From: Paraphaeosphaeria minitans | Taxonomy: Eukaryota; Ascomycota; Dothideomycetes; Pleosporales; Didymosphaeriaceae | NCBI GenBank assembly: GCA_015832175.1 | Contig: WJXW01000007.1 | Span: 2,480,001-2,544,000 of the forward strand | DNA length: 64,000 nt | Direction: 5' to 3' | In this document: one piece after another, positions 22,597 to 35,969 of the stretch | Numbering within the stretch: position 1 is the first letter of the stretch | How the letters are laid out: the number at the start of each line of letters is the position of its first letter | Translations under genes and position numbers: made by a program | The notes under the pieces: model-generated | What the model saw: the letters and a program-made list of their open reading frames with translations, nothing else | Database searches by the model: none | Told to the model about the DNA's origin: nothing

Positions 22597-23880
22597 ATGT
22601 ATAACTTAAGCCCACCTTTAACACTTAAGTAGTATATCCTAGTCGCTAAAAAGAAGCGCGACGAGCTTTGCGCTATATATTAACTTTGTACCTTAAAAGA
22701 TAAAATCTCTTAACTTAAAAGCATAAGCTAAACCTCTAGCGTAGCAGCTACTACTAAGAATATTAAAATCCTATCTACTAATACACATAAGCGGGACGCG
22801 CCTATAGTGTATATAGTAATATATGTTAAGCGTGCGCTTTAACCTAAGGACTTTACTAAATATAAAAGTAAAAACTTTAAAAACTATTGTAAATTCTTCT
22901 ATTCCTATAAAGTAGCCTTTCGCCTCTTACTATAAGAATTTGTGCAGGATAGAGATAAAGTTATCTAGGTAATATAGTACCTTATAGGCGACCTAAGAGA
23001 ACTATAGTATATATACTATAAGCGCACCTTTAAAGCTAAGGGAGAAACACCTATCTAGAAGTACTTTAAGCAGTATATACTTAACTTACTTTTAGACCTA
23101 GTAAATTGTAGTCTAGAAGCAGCTATAGTGTATACTTAGGTAATATAGTAAAGAGACTAAACTATTCACTTCTTTACAACCTACCTTAATGTCCTTAAAG
23201 ATTAACTTACACCTTATACTAAGGAGTAAAAGGTGCAGCACCTCTTCTTTAAGCTTAAACCTAAGCTATAGAGGGCTATTATTAACTACTATTAGGTGCC
23301 CATAACTAGGGAAGACTTTATCACTTTAGGCTCTACGCTTAAGCGAAACCTACGCCGCGCACCTATAATATAGAAGTTAAGCCTACGTTATATATTAAAG
23401 AAATCTAAGCATACTACGCTAAACCGCTAAATATCTAAAGGTAATAGCAAGACCTAAGATGAAAAAAGTGTCACCTACTATAAGTGCTATAAAACTAGCT
23501 ACTATGCTAATAAATATAAAAGTAGTAATTCTAACTAGATTCCTATACGAGTAAACTATATAGGAAAAGGCTAAGCCTTACCTATAACTTAGGTATAGTA
23601 AGGCGCCTACTAATTTATATCTTACTAGGTATAAAGCGCACATGTAGCGCAGCTAGAGATATAGGTCTAGAGAGGGAACTCTAAATAATTCTTAACCTAT
23701 AGGCTAATGTTAGCCTAATTAGCTAGATTATCGCTATTAAAATAAATCTAAAGCCTATTAAAGGGGCTAAGCTCCTTAAACTAGAATAGATTAGGGCCTA
23801 AAGGTAAAGTACCTACGCTGCCTATACGCTCTAGGTGCGTATTATAGATAACATAAAAGTAGAGCGTAGGATAAAGACTA
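22597..23880 (+). pseudogene. 2a gag remnant with zinc knuckle
   Basis: The ATG at 22597 (MYNLSPPLTLKQYI) opens a frame that reaches the zinc knuckle at about 23476-23520 without a phase change. The knuckle reads YYKCYKTSYYANKY, where Cys, His and Cys have become Tyr. The middle part is capsid-like sequence of the Ty3/Gypsy type. The RT lies in the -1 phase relative to this frame. Stops are TAA/TAG. B2 separates the 5' LTR from this gene by insertion in the leader. Confidence 0.8.
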
Positions 23881-26800
23881 CTATCTATAGCGTTAATAAG
23901 GAAGGGATCCCTCTCCTACTTAGTAACCCCTTTTTATAAAAAGGTAATATCTACTTTAATTACAGCTCACAAATATAGCGTTAGGGCTATACTACAGCTT
24001 TAATACAGCTTATTACTACAAGGGACTTTAAAGATAACATAGAGTATACTAGCTTAGATTTATTTCTTCTAGGGGTCTTATAGACAACTAGTGTAAGCTT
24101 TGAGCACCTAGCGCGTATTAATAAAGCGCGTATAGCGTAAGTACTACGTATTCCTAACGCATTACGCGAATATAGTAATATATTTAATAAAAAAGTAGCG
24201 TCTACCCTACTAAATTTTAAGGAGTCTAATTATGCTATCCCTATTAATAAGGGAAAGGAACCTCCTTATAGACTACTCTATAATCTCTTAGAGCGGGAGC
24301 TTAAGGTACTTTAGAAGTATCTAGAAGATGCCTTAAAAAAGGGATAGATTAGATATAGCACTAGCCTAGCTAGAGCACTAATTCTATTTGCCCCTAAGAA
24401 AGATAGTATACTATAGCTTTACGTAGATTATTAGGGCCTTAATGTAATTACTATTAAGGATTATTACTTACTACTTTTAGTTAGAGAGACGCTTAACTGC
24501 CTATTAGGCGTATACTATTATATAACCCTTAATTTTCGCAACGCCTACTATAGAATTTAGATCTAGGCAGGAGATAAGTGAAAAACTATATTTTAAACTC
24601 GCTATAGCTACTTTAAATACTTAGTAATGCTATTTAGCTTAACTAATACCCCTATAAGCTTCTAGGCATATATTAATAAGGCACTAGCACTACACCTAGA
24701 TTATATATACGTTATATACCTAGATAATATACTTATTTATACCTATAATAAGGATCTTACGCTTTATTAGCGTACTATCTACGCTGTGCTTAAATTACTA
24801 CGTAAGGCTAAACTTTTTATTAATTTAACTAAGTGCACATTTACCTTAGGCGAAGTCCACTTTTTTAGTTTTATTATAACTACGTAAGGAATCTGCGCTA
24901 ATCCTACGCGCATAGTAACTATTATAAAATAGCTGTAGCTAACTAGCATCTAAGAGCTCTAGTTATTTCTAGGCTTTATAAACTTTTATAGGCAATTTAT
25001 TAAGGCATATATATAAGAAACCGCTCCTCTCTTAGACCTACTTAAGAAGAACTAAGTGTTCTAATAGTTAATAGAAGCTAATAATACTTTTAAAATACTT
25101 AAAACGCGCTTCTTAAGTGCGCCTATTCTGCGCCACTTTAACCCTACGCTGCTAATCTAATTAGAGACTAACGTATCTACTTTTATAATATGCGGTATCC
25201 TTTCGTAGCTACTTAAGGACTAGAAGTGGCACCTAGTTACTTTTATATTAAGAAAACTTTAAGTAGTAGAGCTAAATTATAAGGTATATAACCTTAAGCT
25301 CCTTGCTATTATCTACTGCTTTAAGTAATAGAGATATTATCTAGATAGCATATAGCACATAATTTAAGTACTAAGTAACTATAATAACTTACGCAGTATG
25401 CGCGCTGTATAGAAGCTAAACCTATAATAAGCACATTAGGCAATATACCTAGCAGCTTTTAATTCTAAAGTGGAACACTACCTAGGGAAAATAAACCTAG
25501 CAGATAGACTATTAAGAAGGGCAGATTACGCATAGGAGAACCTATTACTAACCTATTTATTGCCTACCCTATAGAACAAAATACTATAGAGGACTAAGCA
25601 TAGTAGAGTAAGCAGATCTATAAATAAGCTAAGCTTATTAGGCGCATGTAAAATGTATGTTACTAATATTTGTAGAGCTATAAGGGTTCCTACTACTAGT
25701 GCTATAATGTGTACGCTATACATACTACGCTTACTAGCTAGAGTATTAGTTAGTAGTAAACCTATAATAAAAGAGTCTAACCTTATTACTAAAGTTTAGT
25801 AGTTTTAGTAAAGAGATGCCTTTACTATTAAGCGTATTACTAGCTTAAGGCATAAGAGAAGCACTTAAAGTAGTAGTAAGGCGTAAGTATAGCGCCTTAA
25901 TAAAATAGAAGTCCTAAGGTATAATAGCAGATTATATATCCTAGATAAACTAGTAATTAGGTGAGAGATTTTGTTCTAGCACTATAACATATATATAGCA
26001 GGCCACTTTAGTGTACGTAGAACGCTTAAGGCTATTAAGAGGACCTACTATTAGCCTCTTATAGGTTAAGATGTTTAGAAGTACGTAAGGACTTATGCTA
26101 TTTGCTAAAAGAGCAAAGCTCTAAGGTATAGTAAGTATAGCTAGCTATTACCTCTTCTAACGCTAAAGGATATCTTTAAGGAAGTCTTACTAGACTTTAT
26201 AACTAGATTCCTACTAGCGAAGGATTAAGGTAGCTGCGCTTTTAATGTAATCTTTATAATTATATACTATTTCTCTAAGATAGCTATCTATATTCCTACA
26301 CAGAAAACATAGGATACAAAGGAATTTGTAGAAGCCTACTTCTAAGAGGTTATCTTAAAGTTTGGTATTTAGAAAGGTATTATATCTAATAGGGGCTCTA
26401 CCTTTACCTCCGCTTTTTGGGTAGAAATATACTACTAACTATAGGTAAAGCGTAGGCTTAGCACTGCTTTTTACCCTTAAATAGACGGGCAAATAGAGCG
26501 CTAGAATTAGATGCTTACATAATACTTTTATATGTTTATTACACCTCTATAAACAAACTAGGTTAAACTGCTCCTAACAGCTTAATTTGTATATAACAAC
26601 TCTATCTATAATTTAACAAAAACAACGCCTTTCTATATAGTATATAGTAAGCACCCTATCCTTACTACGCCTTTTGTGGACAGTAGGCTAGAGGGGGAGC
26701 TACTAGATGTAGTTAAGAAAGTAAAATACATACATAGCGTACACGCATTGCTTATAGAGCACCTACGCTTAGTATAAGAGTATTAGAGCTAGTACTATAA

Positions 26801-27300
26801 TAAGAAGTATAAGTAAGAGTTATTCTAGAGAGGCGACTTAGTCCTACTTAGTACAAAGAATATATATATACCTTAATAACTAAGCAAGAAGCTATTAGGA
26901 AAATTTATTAGGCCCTTCTAAGTGCAGGACGCAGTTAGAACGTAGGTATACTACCTACTCTTCCTATTATACTATTGTATTTATAACGTGTTTTATATTT
27001 CTCTTCTTAAATAATAGAAACTAAGGCTAGGAGTGGAAGACATTAATACCTAGCTACTAGAGGTTACACCTAAAGGAGGAGAAGCCTAGGAAGTAGAAGA
27101 AATCTTAGCTAAGTAAATAAGAAAGGGGTAAAAGTAATACCTACTCTACTAAAAAGGCTATAATAAGACTTAGGATACCTAGATTCTAGAGTTAGACTTT
27201 AAAGATATAGATAATCTAGTCTAAACCTTTAAAGGGAAAAGAGCTGCGTATATAAAAAAGCGGTAAAGGACATAATAAAAGTATATAGAACACAGATATA
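23880..27300 (+). pseudogene. 2a pol: protease, RT, RNase H, integrase, chromodomain
   Basis: RT shows VIYLDNILIY near 24711 (DD now DN), preceded by recognisable D-Y-R and F-x-L-T-N-A blocks. RNase H follows at about 25150-25450. The integrase core includes a Q(stop)-I-D-G-Q-I-E-R block at 26475-26500. A chromodomain near 27093-27245 contains EILAKQIRKGQKQYLLY. RT, integrase and chromodomain motifs share one phase (0 modulo 3). Decay is by TAG/TAA nonsense and transitions. Confidence 0.9.
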
Positions 27301-27384
27301 ATATATATTATTATAAAGCACTATAGCTTAGGGAGCACTTATAGCTTATTAGGGGTATTTACCTAAAGCCTATAGGCTAGCTTC

Positions 27385-28330
27385 TAAGAAGCCATCTAAC
27401 TAAACTGCACGCCGCTTACGCCTCTACTACTTATTATTCTTATTATCCTTACTATCTTTACTATCCTTGCCTACTATACCTCTAGCAGTAACCTCTTCCC
27501 TACTCTCTTTATTGCTATTATCTAAGTCGCCCTTATTACAGTAAGGAGTAGACGCTAGATTAATCTAGGATAAGTTATTAGTATGCGTTTTAAGTGCAGA
27601 AAAGGTATAAACTTACTATCTACTATATAAAGGGAATAACTGCCTTAAGAGTATTAGTAATCTAACGCTACTCTACTAGGATTAAGCCTAGATACTAAGG
27701 GCTAGTAGTAGGCACCTAGGTTGCTACACCTATAGGTGTACTAACATAAGCTATAACACGCTAGTAGTTAGCTAGCTCTAAGTTAAATTACTTCTAGTAA
27801 TAAGCTAGTTTTAGGCCTACTACTTTTACACGCTTATTTGTCTTGCGCTGCCTACCTAGGGTCTCTATAACTATAATATAGTAGTAGTTACAAAGGGCGT
27901 ATAGGCGATTAAGACGCCTATTTATCGCCTTTAGCACCTATAAGTATTAGCTAAAGCGCATATATAACACGCAACTCTAGACATACTAAGTTACACCCTC
28001 TATAATTACCTTTAACATAATAGTTACAGCGCTTATTATTATTTTTAGTATAGTCTTTAGAAAGCTTTACTAAGTTCTACGCATAGCGTATATAAGTTAT
28101 AAGCACTATATTATAGTTTATACGCTTAGTATCTCCACTAAACACAAAGGCGGCAGTATTATAGAGATTAGACTTCTTAATATATTTAGGTACTAGGTAG
28201 TACAGTATCTTAGGTAATTAAGGGGGTTATTTAAAGTTTAAGCGCTCTATTAGCGCTAAGAATAAGTTATATATATATTGTGTAGGTAGAGAGCACACGA
28301 AGATTAAAACAATATTAACACTATATAGCC
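27385..28330 (-). pseudogene. Antisense ORF of 2a, Cys-rich
   Basis: The minus strand reads as one frame for about 300 codons, with only TAG/TAA stops. Segments include YLVPKYIKKSNLYNTAAFVF (near 28180), KRCNYYVKGNYRGCNLVC (near 28035) and LLLEVQQARIVKIVRIIRII near 27450 if stops are read as Gln. The cysteine pattern CX2(Y)...GC resembles that of element A, although the proteins are otherwise dissimilar. It lies between the chromodomain and the 3' LTR, convergent with pol. The start is unclear; a TGA lies upstream near 28335. A second copy exists in 2b (47728-48690). Function unknown. Confidence 0.62.
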
Positions 28331-28538
28331 CTATTACCCTATATCATAAGAGGCTACAGTAAGCAGAAGGCGCAGGAGCCTTATAATAAATAACATGCGT
28401 AATGCGTTTACAACGTGCGCTATTTACTTATAACGTGCTGCTATTACGTATATAATATACACCCCTATAGACACTCTTTTCCTTTCCTATAGAGTAAGGT
28501 TTTTATTAAGGCTATAGTATACTGCAGAGGACTACAGC

Positions 28539-28553
28539 TAGAGGGGGAGGTTC
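28539..28553 (+). other. 2a polypurine tract
   Basis: GAGGGGGAGG, just before the 3' LTR start at 28554. Confidence 0.7.
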
Positions 28554-28769
28554 TGTAATAGGTAGATTATAATATTATTATAGTGTTATAGTATTTAGCG
28601 CTAAGGCCTTATAGAGGGTCTGTGCGCTAAGTGAGCTAGCTGCGCAAAACCTGCGCTGCACGTTAACTTAATATAAAATAAGTATTATTCTATTAATATT
28701 ACTAGAGTTATCTTTTTACTGTCCTTCCTGGTGTGAAGCAAGTACTATTGCCTATAACCAGACCCTATA
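28554..28769 (+). repeat. 2a 3' LTR, 216 bp
   Basis: Begins TGTAATAGG and ends AGACCCTATA; same length as the 5' copy, with transition differences. Followed by target copy AGCCT. Confidence 0.9.
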
Positions 28770-28780
28770 AGCCTATAATA

Positions 28781-29990
28781 TTAAATTCTAGATCTTCTAG
28801 AAAAGAGTCGTTTAAAGGAACAGAGAAACGTTATAGAGTCTAGAATAACCTACTAATAGATACCTCTAATATCGCTAAGTTAGTAGAATAACTGCAGAAC
28901 CTAATTACTACTAGAGATAAAGACTACTTTACTATATAAACACTATAACTCTAGAATAAAGAGCTGTGTAAGCTCTTTATACGCTAATAGGCCTATGCTA
29001 GAACTACTCTAGGCCTATTTACCTCTACTATAAGGGGCGGATCCCTATTTACTAGTATAGACTAGCTAATCTCACACTATAAACTACTCCTAAGCCTAAC
29101 TAAGTTTAGGGACTTAAATGCCTAGTTTAGGGCCTAGAAGGTTATAATAGATTATAAGCTCTAGGCTAATAAGCAGTTTATAAGCTCCCCCTAAAAGAAA
29201 TAGGCACTAATATAGGACTACCGAGATAATAGTTCTTAGGATATAGTAGCAGCCTTTTACTAAGCTAAGGGGGTAAATAGCTAGTTTAACCTATAAATAT
29301 TTATATAGTACCTTATCTTCGTGTACACTAATAAACACGCCTAGTAAAAGGCTAAAGCACGCCTTAATATAATTAGGTAAAACCTTAGAGAGAGTTTCTC
29401 TAACTTTTCTATCTACTTTAAGTGAACCTTAGTAGAGGTAGGTAGTAGCTAGTAGGGTAACACTAAGAAACTATGTAAGTTACGCTACGTAATTTAGCGC
29501 AATATCTATATAGTTACCCTTAACTATAACGTTTCTAAAGGGGACTACAACGCAGCTATTACTAGGTTTTTATAAATTATAGTAGACCTTAAAATAGAGG
29601 CCCTAGAAGATAAGCTTACTATTTAAGCTACCTCTTATAAAGGTAGCTAGCCCCCTTCTAAAAATAGTAATAGTAATATCTATATAACTCCTATAGCAGC
29701 GTTAACCTTAACCTAGCCCTAAGCTAGTAGGAAGGCGGGTAAGTAGCGCCTAAACTAGATACCTAAATATACTTTTTAGTAACGCTAGAATATAGGCGTG
29801 TATACTTACTATAGTAAGCCTAACTATATAGCTAGAGCCTACTTTAATATAGTTTTACTCTAGATAATTATAACCTAACCTTAGTATAGTAAGATAAGTA
29901 CCTAGTTAGGAAAAAAGTAGTCCCTAGTCTAGCGCTAACGTAGGGGCTAAGCGCGACAGTATTAATAAAGATATAATTAGAGTAAGCTGT
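28781..29990 (+). pseudogene. Gypsy-3 gag remnant
   Basis: The frame begins close behind the LTR. It contains capsid-like sequence and a zinc knuckle near 29795-29845 (VYTYYSKPNYIARAY, with ligands converted to Tyr). The gag phase is 2 modulo 3 at the knuckle, while RT is in phase 1, again a -1 offset. No start codon is certain. Confidence 0.72.
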
Positions 29991-32900
29991 AATAGTTAGA
30001 GTAGCTAAGGCTAGAGTAGGCATAAATAGGCCTACTCCTACCCTCTATGTATTCCTTAATAGTATATAGTATATAGAGGCCCTAATTAATATAGGGTGTA
30101 AATACTTTATAGTAATTAGCCCTAGGCTAGTAGATTCGCTCTTACTATAGCATATTATAATCCTAGCCTAAGAGCTATAATAGGCTACTAGGTTATTACT
30201 ATAGACCCTTATTATAGAGATAGTAGTAGTGCCTTATAATATATTTAGATAATAACAGACCCTTTACGCGTATTTAATCCCTAACCTCTACTAGAATATA
30301 ATCCTAGGGGCCCCCTAGCTAGCTAAGTCTAGGGTAGTAGTAGATATCTATAGTGGCAAAATTATAATTAGGGCGGCTAGGGGTCTTATTACCCTTAATA
30401 CCTAGGTAGTAGAGAGGTAAGGCCTCCTTACTATACTTATAAATAAAGAGGATAACGCGACGCCCTTTAATACTCTAGATAAAAACTAGGAAGGGGTATT
30501 TCTAACTTCGCTCTAGGATATTACTTAGATACTTATAATAACGCTTTTTTATATAGTAGGATCCCTACCCCCCTATAATATAGTAGGGCTAGGCCTTACT
30601 AAAAATAGTAGGACTTTTCCTCTAGAACTAGTAGAGTACACCGCTATTTTTAATAAGACTAAGGTATCTAGCCTTCTACTATACTAGGGTATGTTAGACT
30701 ACTATAGCTACCTAAAGTAGACCCTAAGCGGCTTCCTTCTAAAACTACCTTAAGGCCTACTATATAGTATGTCTAGAGATTAGCTAGTAGAACTCTAGCA
30801 CTAACTTATAGAACTTATAAATAAGGGCTAGATATAAGCTAGTTTCTTCTTAGTAGGTGTTCTAGCCCTTTTAGCCCTAAAGTCTAGGGGGGAATGGCGC
30901 CTTTACGTTAACTATTAAGAAATTAATATAATCTCTAAGCTAGATTAGTACTCTCTTCTATTTATTAAAAAGACACTACGCACCCTCTCCTAGACTACTT
31001 AGTTTATAAAGATAAATATCTACGCTGCCTTCTATAAGCTATAAGTTATAGAGGGGGAAGAACACTACACTATATTTTATATTTAGTTTAGTCTCTTTAA
31101 GTAGTTAGTAGTCCTATATAGACTTACTAGGGCACCTACTATATTCTAACGCTATATTAATAGCGCTCTAAAGGATACTTTAGGTGATATATATATAGCT
31201 TACCTAGATAATATTCTTATCTATATAATAGGGCCCCTACGCTAACACTAGGACTATATATAATAAGTGCTAGGACTCCTATAGGAAGCTAGACTATATA
31301 TAGACCTAGGGAAATATAAATTCGTAATAATAGAGGTTAAGTACCTAGGGTATCTTATTATATTAGGTAAGGCTATTTACCCTAATCTAGTAAAGATATA
31401 AGTAATTAATTAATAGAACGCCCCCTCTATAGTGCGTATAGTCTACTACTTTATTAGCTTTACTAACTTCTATTATAACTTTTTCCCCTAATTCTCTAAG
31501 TAGGCCGCACCCCTATATACCTTTACTAAGAAAGGGGTCCTATTTTAATAGGGCCCTAGGGAACAAGAGGCCTTCTAGGCCCTAAAGGACATATTTATAT
31601 AGGGCCCTATCCTAGCGCTCTAGGACCTAGAGCGCAACACGCTAGTAGAGGTAGACTACTTAGGTAGCACTACTAGGGCCTACCTCTTCTAACGTATTAA
31701 GGGGATCTAGCACTCTATAGCCTACTACTCTATAGCCCTAACACTAGCCTAGTAGAACTACACTATTTATAATAAAAAGCTACTTACAATTATACAGGCC
31801 CTATAGGTATAAAAACTAGAACTAATAAAAGTAGCGCGCCCCTTTAAGATTCTAATAGAATATAAGAACCTGTTGTGGTAAAAAGGGCTTGAACTATTAC
31901 AGGATATTCAGGAGCAGAGTTGTAAAGAATACAAATAGCTGATTGTAGGAAAGGATGCCGAAAGGGCAGACTATATACAAAAGAAACGAGCTTCTTAGCA
32001 AGAATCCTGTGATATGAATTAGTGGATCTAGAAAGAATCACGGAAGTGAGTGTTTTACTTTAACAGAACCTTAAATACTTTATAAAGATCTAAAAATTAA
32101 GTAAGCGCTAGTACTAGTAGTTAGAGTTACTTTCTACCTTTTGCTTCTACCTCTACTACTAGTCTAGATTCTAAGTAGCTAGACTAGACGCACTAAGCTA
32201 GCATAAGTAGAATATAGTCTAGTAAATAAGGGTAAACGCCCCACTAATAGTGCCTAGGACTATCTAGAGTACCCTAATATAGACGCAATCCTTAATAGCG
32301 CTAGTAGGGGCCTAGATCTTTACTAACACGCATCTATAGGCACTTTAAGATATAGTTATAGTAGAGTTCCCCCTCTACTATATTAGGCTTAAGGTAGTGC
32401 GCTATAGTAACTATATATTTCTTATAGTAGCTGCTACCTCTTAATAAATTAGGGACTATATAATTAGTGCGTATAGGTCCCTTTTATAGTAAGGAGTCCT
32501 TTAGGTTCTAGCTTAGAAACCTCTTACTACTGCTATTATACAGCGTGTATATAAGTCTCTAGTTATAGGCTATCTTAGGAAGAACTCTATATTTAAGATT
32601 ATCTACTAGGACTACTACTAGAATAATATATTTAAAGATGTTACTTAATTTATACGTAATTACTACTGCGTAAAAGTATATATAGACTAGTAAAAGTAGT
32701 AAAGTCTCCTATAGCCACTCCTAATTATAGACTAGTACTAGGCGTAACTCTTAATAGATTTTATAGTAGACCTCCCCTAGGCCTCTATAGTAGCACCGCA
32801 ATACCTACTTATAATTACTAATAGGCTATTAAAGTATATATAACTAGAAGCTATAGCTTCTATAATAGTAAAGTACTATATAGCCTACTTCTATAATATA

Positions 32901-34700
32901 TAGTAGTAGTTCTATAGCTTCCCTACCTTACTAATTACAAATAGAGACTTAGACTAGCTAGGGAAGTTCTAGACTACGCTATATAAATTAACTAGAATAA
33001 AGTAACTCCTCTCTATATTATACCACCCCTAAACTAATAGTAGTATAAAAAGGGTAAACTAAAAGGTACTTTTAGTCCTCTGCATTATAGTTAGTTTTAA
33101 ATAGATAGACTAGCTAGACTATCTCCTAGCCTACTAGCTTATATTAAATAATAGAGTATCTACTACTATAGGCCTAAGCCTAAATCTTTTACTAAATAGA
33201 TATTACATTAATCTCCTTGAAAGAATCCCCTTACTAGTAAAGTCTAGTTATACCCCTACTAGGAGAGTAAAACACTTTCTAGACTACTTTAAAAAAAGGA
33301 TAGCTTTAGTCTAGACTACTATTATTTATAGCTAGTAGTGCACTATAGAGGCTATAAACTATACCTACTACTTTATAGAGTAATTCTAAGTTAGAGATAA
33401 GATATAGTTCTCGCTACGTAATATAAAAACTAACTAGCTAAAAAAAAACTTAACTAATTTAAGGTTAAGTACACTATAATAGCTATACTATCCCTACTTA
33501 TAGTAACGCTAGACCTATCTAGTAATCTCTATAAAACTGTCTACGTTAACCTCTTTAAGTAAGCGGCGGACAATCCTCTACCTAGTTAGACCTAGGCTAA
33601 CGCCTAGCTAGGCCTAGCCCTAGAGCTAGAAGAAGCGTACTTAGACCTACGTAAATAGAAAGTAGAGAAGGTCCTACGTATTAAGAACACCTAGAGTAAA
33701 TAATAATAGGCGCTAGTAAAGTAGACTAAATAGGTATTACTAACTTAGGTGCTAGTTAAAAATATTATAAATACTATAGCTCTAAACCGCTTTAAGGCCG
33801 CCTAGGGGGACTATAGGTATAATAATAGTCCTATCTGGCCTATAGGGAAGAACACATAAATATTATAAAAGAAGCTATAATAGGTATTTAAGAGTTTATT
33901 CCTCTACTAACCTAGTAGAGGCGCTATTTATATAAAAACTACTAAAGGCTATTAGCCTTAGGGTTGTAATAACTAAAATAGCACTAAAGTAACACTAGGT
34001 AGAAATAAAGAGGGGCTATAATAACTATATTACTCTTCGCACTAGTAGTAGTAGTAGCTAGAAAAATACACTAAGCTAGCCCTAAATAAAGGCTTAGGTA
34101 GAGTTACTCTATAAGGCTCTTAATATAGGTTAAAAAGTATACACTATTAAGCTAGGGCTGCTAAGAGAGTAGAGTAGCGTTAGCTAGAAGCTATTCTAAG
34201 TCACTCTATAATAGTAGTAAGTAGGTTAGTAGTCTACGCTTAGGTCTAAGTTATTTTATCTAGACGCTGGCCTATACTCTCCTTAGATTACTAGATATAA
34301 TTTCCTATATTATTTATCTATCCTACTACATTATTAGCTAACAACACTAGATTCTAATTATAGTTACTACTACACTAAGCTAGAGTTATCTAGAGCAAAA
34401 GTGCTACTAGGGCTATATTTATACTAGAAGAGGCAACTACTATTCTGTTACTACGCTAAGGTAGGGACATAATAAGGGAGTCTAGCTCCTAGATTAGGCT
34501 AGAGTTCTTAAGGGCTAAGTTTAGGTACTACTTATACTACTAGGCTAAGTAGTAGAACTCTACTATAAAGGTAAGCAGCGTTCTAGTTATAGGCTTCTAG
34601 GGGTTAGTACTATAGGTTCTAGAATTATAAATATATAAATTACTATTAATCTGGCTTTACTCTACGTATTTAATCTAGAGGCGCAGAGCCTACCTTAGGC
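29990..34700 (+). pseudogene. Gypsy-3 pol with chromodomain-like domain and long tail
   Basis: A protease-like segment lies around 30070. RT contains AYLDNILIY at 31198-31224 (DD now DN). RNase H runs to 31870, where a solo LTR4 splits it inside EYKNL. An integrase core with LYHP...KRVN lies around 33015-33060. A chromodomain-like block (KVEKVLRIKNT near 33662) follows, then about 280 more codons of glutamine/stop-rich sequence to about 34660. The frame is continuous from RT to the integrase once 200 bp of solo LTR and duplication are removed; a phase change occurs between about 33060 and 33640. Stops are TAG/TAA. Confidence 0.75.
31871..32065 (+). repeat. Solo LTR of Copia-4 (195 bp)
   Basis: A single LTR, TGTTGTGG...TTTAACA, with target duplication GAACC at 31866-31870 and 32066-32070. 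It matches both LTRs of Copia-4. It keeps many CA and TG dinucleotides, unlike the surrounding Gypsy-3 DNA. The 65-codon open frame over it (31844-32041, minus) is a consequence of low RIP and not a gene. Orientation is not fixed by coding; the strand is given as the plus-strand reading. Confidence 0.9.
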
Positions 34701-34749
34701 CTAGATTATTAGTAAAGGGGGCAGAATTATACTAGTAGGTAGCCTTAGT

Positions 34750-35500
34750 GTAATAGTAGGCGCTATAAGAGTAGCCCTAGAATAGTTAATAGCTATATAA
34801 ATATTAATAATAGTCTAGAATATAAGGCTATAGACTTACTCTACGCACCTAAGCTGCCTTAGGCGCCTAATATATTTAATATATATAAGGCCTATATTAG
34901 AATTAGTTAGCTTTTTATCTAAACTATCTCTTTAAAGGACCGCGCTTTTAGCAACGCAGAGCTACTTTAGAGTATAGGTATAAGTAATAAGATTAAAATA
35001 ATTAGCTAGTACACGCCTTTTAGAAGTTATAAAGGGGTAAAGGCGATTACTACTACTAGACTACTACGTAGGCGTATTAGGGCTCTAGAGAATCTCTTCT
35101 ACTTTAGTGTTATTAATCTTCTTCTTAGTATGTGTATAGCTAGGCTTAGTAAGGCGCTAGTTTAGGTTTAGAAAGTTATTACTACTACTACTACTACTAG
35201 GACTAAAGATATCTACTAAGGCAGCACCACTTTAGAGGCTATTATTAATAATATTAACATTAGCCGCAGCTGTAAATAGAACGCTAAAAATAAAGACTAA
35301 AAGGCTAATAAGAGTATAGGGGCGTATAGTGTGAAAATAAGAGAGGGACTAGATTAGGGCTAAAAGGAGGTAAGAATAGAGGTAGTTACAGATAGTTAAG
35401 GAAGTTAGAATAGGCGTAGGTTAGAGTTAGTATAAGAAAAAGGGAGTAGAGAAGGGAAGAAAGGAGGTAGAGTAATATAAATATAAAGAGACTATAATAG
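34750..35500 (+). pseudogene. Gypsy-3 downstream coding remnant, unknown
   Basis: Beyond the pol tail a further plus-strand frame reads NSYININNSLEYKAIDLLYAP (near 34790) and TTTRLLRRRIRALENLFYFS near 35050, then a Thr/Lys-rich part. It is same-strand, unlike the extra ORFs of A and 2a. It could be a frameshifted extension of pol or an independent third ORF. No domain recognised. Confidence 0.4.
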
Positions 35501-35774
35501 TGGCGCACTGCTAAGGCAATAAACATATAATAATTATATTAGAAAAGGCAGGAGCGCTATCCTATTACCTTATAATAATAAAGTAAATAAATAAACTACC
35601 TAATAAGGGCTCTTGCTACAAGACTACCTTAGGGCTACTTTTACACTATAAGGGAATCCTTATAAAAATAATAATAAGTTTCTAATAGAAGAATAACACT
35701 TATAATACTACTACCTTACTATAGCACGATACTCCTAAGATCTCTAAAACCTATCTTATAACTATAAGACGTTT

Positions 35775-35969
35775 TATTGTGGTAAAAAGGGCTCGAACTA
35801 TCACAGGATATTCAGGAGCAGAGTTGTGAAGAATACAAATAGCTGATTGTAGGAAAGGATGCTAAAAAGATAGACTATATACAAAAGAAACAAGCCTCTT
35901 AGCAAGAATCCTGTAATATGAATTAGTGGATCCAGAAAGAATCACAGAAGTAAGTGTTTTACTTTAATA
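35775..35969 (-). repeat. Copia-4 3' LTR
   Basis: 195 bp. The sequence next to it (35970-35982, CACCCCCTAGG) is complementary to a purine tract, which confirms minus orientation. Confidence 0.9.

Larger units (their letters stand above)
15538..28769 (+). mobile_element. Chromovirus 2a, complete, carrying B2
   Basis: LTRs of 216 bp at 15538-15753 and 28554-28769. The target duplication AGCCT is at 15533-15537 and 28770-28774, inside the Gypsy-3 5' LTR. The internal region (15754-15825 and 22529-28553) holds gag, pol with a chromodomain, and an antisense ORF before a GAGGGGGAGG purine tract. B2 sits in the untranslated leader. Sampled pol motifs share one frame over about 2.4 kb. Confidence 0.92.

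Noticed and set aside
31844..32041. A 65-codon minus-strand open frame
   Set aside because: It covers a solo LTR that RIP has spared; it is open because stop codons were not created there.
35182..35205. A TAC/TAG trinucleotide microsatellite in Gypsy-3
   Set aside because: Only a few units, consistent with a Thr-rich coding stretch in the frame annotated there.
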